NCBI GenBank assembly: GCA_964435165.1
Contig: CAYSXY010000006.1
Coordinates: 1-64,000, forward strand
Reading direction: 5' to 3'
Source of the DNA: CAYSXY01 sp964435165
GTDB taxonomy: Bacteria > Pseudomonadota > Alphaproteobacteria > Rickettsiales > RI-342
Length of the DNA: 64,000 nt
This document shows positions 63,520 through 64,000 of this stretch, in pieces (the first letter of the stretch is position 1; each line of letters starts with the position of its first letter). Position numbers and translations under genes: made by a program. Below the pieces are notes generated by a model. The model was not told the DNA's origin and did no database searches. It saw only the letters and a program-made list of their open reading frames with translations.

Positions 63520-64000
63520 CAGCGTATCTTTAACGTCGACAGGCCAATCAAGGCCAGTACTGCCGCAATAATCCAGAAGCGAATCACAATGGTTGGTTCC
63601 TGCCAGCCTTTTTTCTCAAAATGGTGGTGGATCGGTGCCATGCGAAAAATCCGTTTGCCTGTCAGCTTGTAAGACCCGACCTGCAACATGACAGAGATGG
63701 CTTCCATCACAAACAGTCCACCGATAATCGCCAGGACAATTTCATGCTTGGTAATCACGGCAATGGTGCCTAATGAACCACCAAAGGATAGACTGCCCGT
63801 ATCGCCCATAAAAATCATGGCGGGAGGGGCATTAAACCACAAGAAGCCAAGACTGGCCCCCACCAAAGCGGCACAGAACACAGCCATTTCACCGGCACCG
63901 GGCACGGCATGGATTTGCAGATAAGACGCAAACACCATATGCCCAACCAGGTAGCTGATCAGCGCAAAACACCCTGTGGCGATCATGATGGGAACAATGG
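63519..64000 (-). CDS. mraY: Phospho-MurNAc-pentapeptide transferase MraY (partial)
   Basis: Only the C-terminal 160 or so residues lie inside the window; the 5' end runs off the right edge. MraY makes lipid I from UDP-MurNAc-pentapeptide and undecaprenyl phosphate. Visible landmarks are IVPIMIATGCFALISYLVG at the edge (following the missing DGLDGLA), FLWFNAPPAMIFMGDTGSL with its catalytic Asp, and MAPIHHHFEKKGWQEP (the HHH loop). Four or five spans are visible. Confidence 0.97.
   Translation of the reverse strand, partial: IVPIMIATGCFALISYLVGHMVFASYLQIHAVPGAGEMAVFCAALVGASLGFLWFNAPPAMIFMGDTGSLSFGGSLGTIAVITKHEIVLAIIGGLFVMEAISVMLQVGSYKLTGKRIFRMAPIHHHFEKKGWQEPTIVIRFWIIAAVLALIGLSTLKIR

Overview
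The window is a dense, ordinary-looking chromosomal segment of an alphaproteobacterium. Evidence for that includes DUF1150 and DUF1289 proteins, a COQ9-like protein beside a UbiH-type hydroxylase, a small 4.5S-type SRP RNA, the dcw cluster order mraY-murD-ftsW-murG-murC-murB-ddl-ftsQ-ftsA-ftsZ, and the block lpxC-bamD-recN-ligA that in alphaproteobacteria usually follows ftsZ. GC content looks moderate. The isocitrate dehydrogenase is of the Thermus/rickettsial type with a C-terminal domain, which points away from the classical Rhizobiales or Rhodobacterales, but no genus can be named from the sequence alone. No tRNA, 5S/16S/23S rRNA, insertion sequence, prophage or CRISPR array is visible.

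Layout. 0.3-4.4 kb: secA, then a large orphan protein. 4.5-10.7 kb: xerD and a large exported helical protein with a newly noted 48-residue membrane ORF (minus strand), divergent from aroK-aroB-corC-like (plus strand). 10.8-14.2 kb: an unusually long isocitrate dehydrogenase and a UbiH-like monooxygenase. 14.4-18.2 kb: amtB, COQ9-like, xth, LytM peptidase. 18.2-19.0 kb: a 283-bp palindromic repeat and a DUF1150 gene. 19.0-28.2 kb: lpxC, DUF1294 (antisense), bamD, recN, ligA, a second palindromic repeat, prmA, X-Pro aminopeptidase. 28.3-37.3 kb: an acidic orphan protein, UvrD/PcrA helicase, GNAT, DUF1289, an AsmA-like protein, a degenerate EAL protein and a cNMP-binding/FHA fusion. 37.3-43.8 kb: glmS, orphan, glmU, ftsK. 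44.0-51.5 kb: SRP RNA, orphan, lolA, rmuC, a double-HTH-like orphan, recR, ybaB, dnaX. 51.6-64 kb: the dcw division and peptidoglycan cluster, read leftwards, with one antisense membrane-protein gene between ddl and murB; mraY runs off the right edge.

Functionally the window is dominated by envelope biogenesis and division (peptidoglycan precursors from glmS/glmU through the mur genes to FtsW and MraY; lipid A via LpxC; OMP assembly via BamD; lipoprotein sorting via LolA; Sec export), DNA replication and repair (DnaX, RecR, RecN, LigA, UvrD, RmuC, XerD, FtsK, Xth) and the shikimate pathway. The most notable signals are: two intergenic palindromic elements that share a three-hairpin core whose stems covary; a gene order consistent with one inversion that separated ftsZ from lpxC; an exact CtrA-type box with two GANTC sites in the ddl upstream region; an NAD-signature isocitrate dehydrogenase with an enlarged C-terminal domain; and five orphan soluble proteins scattered between housekeeping genes.
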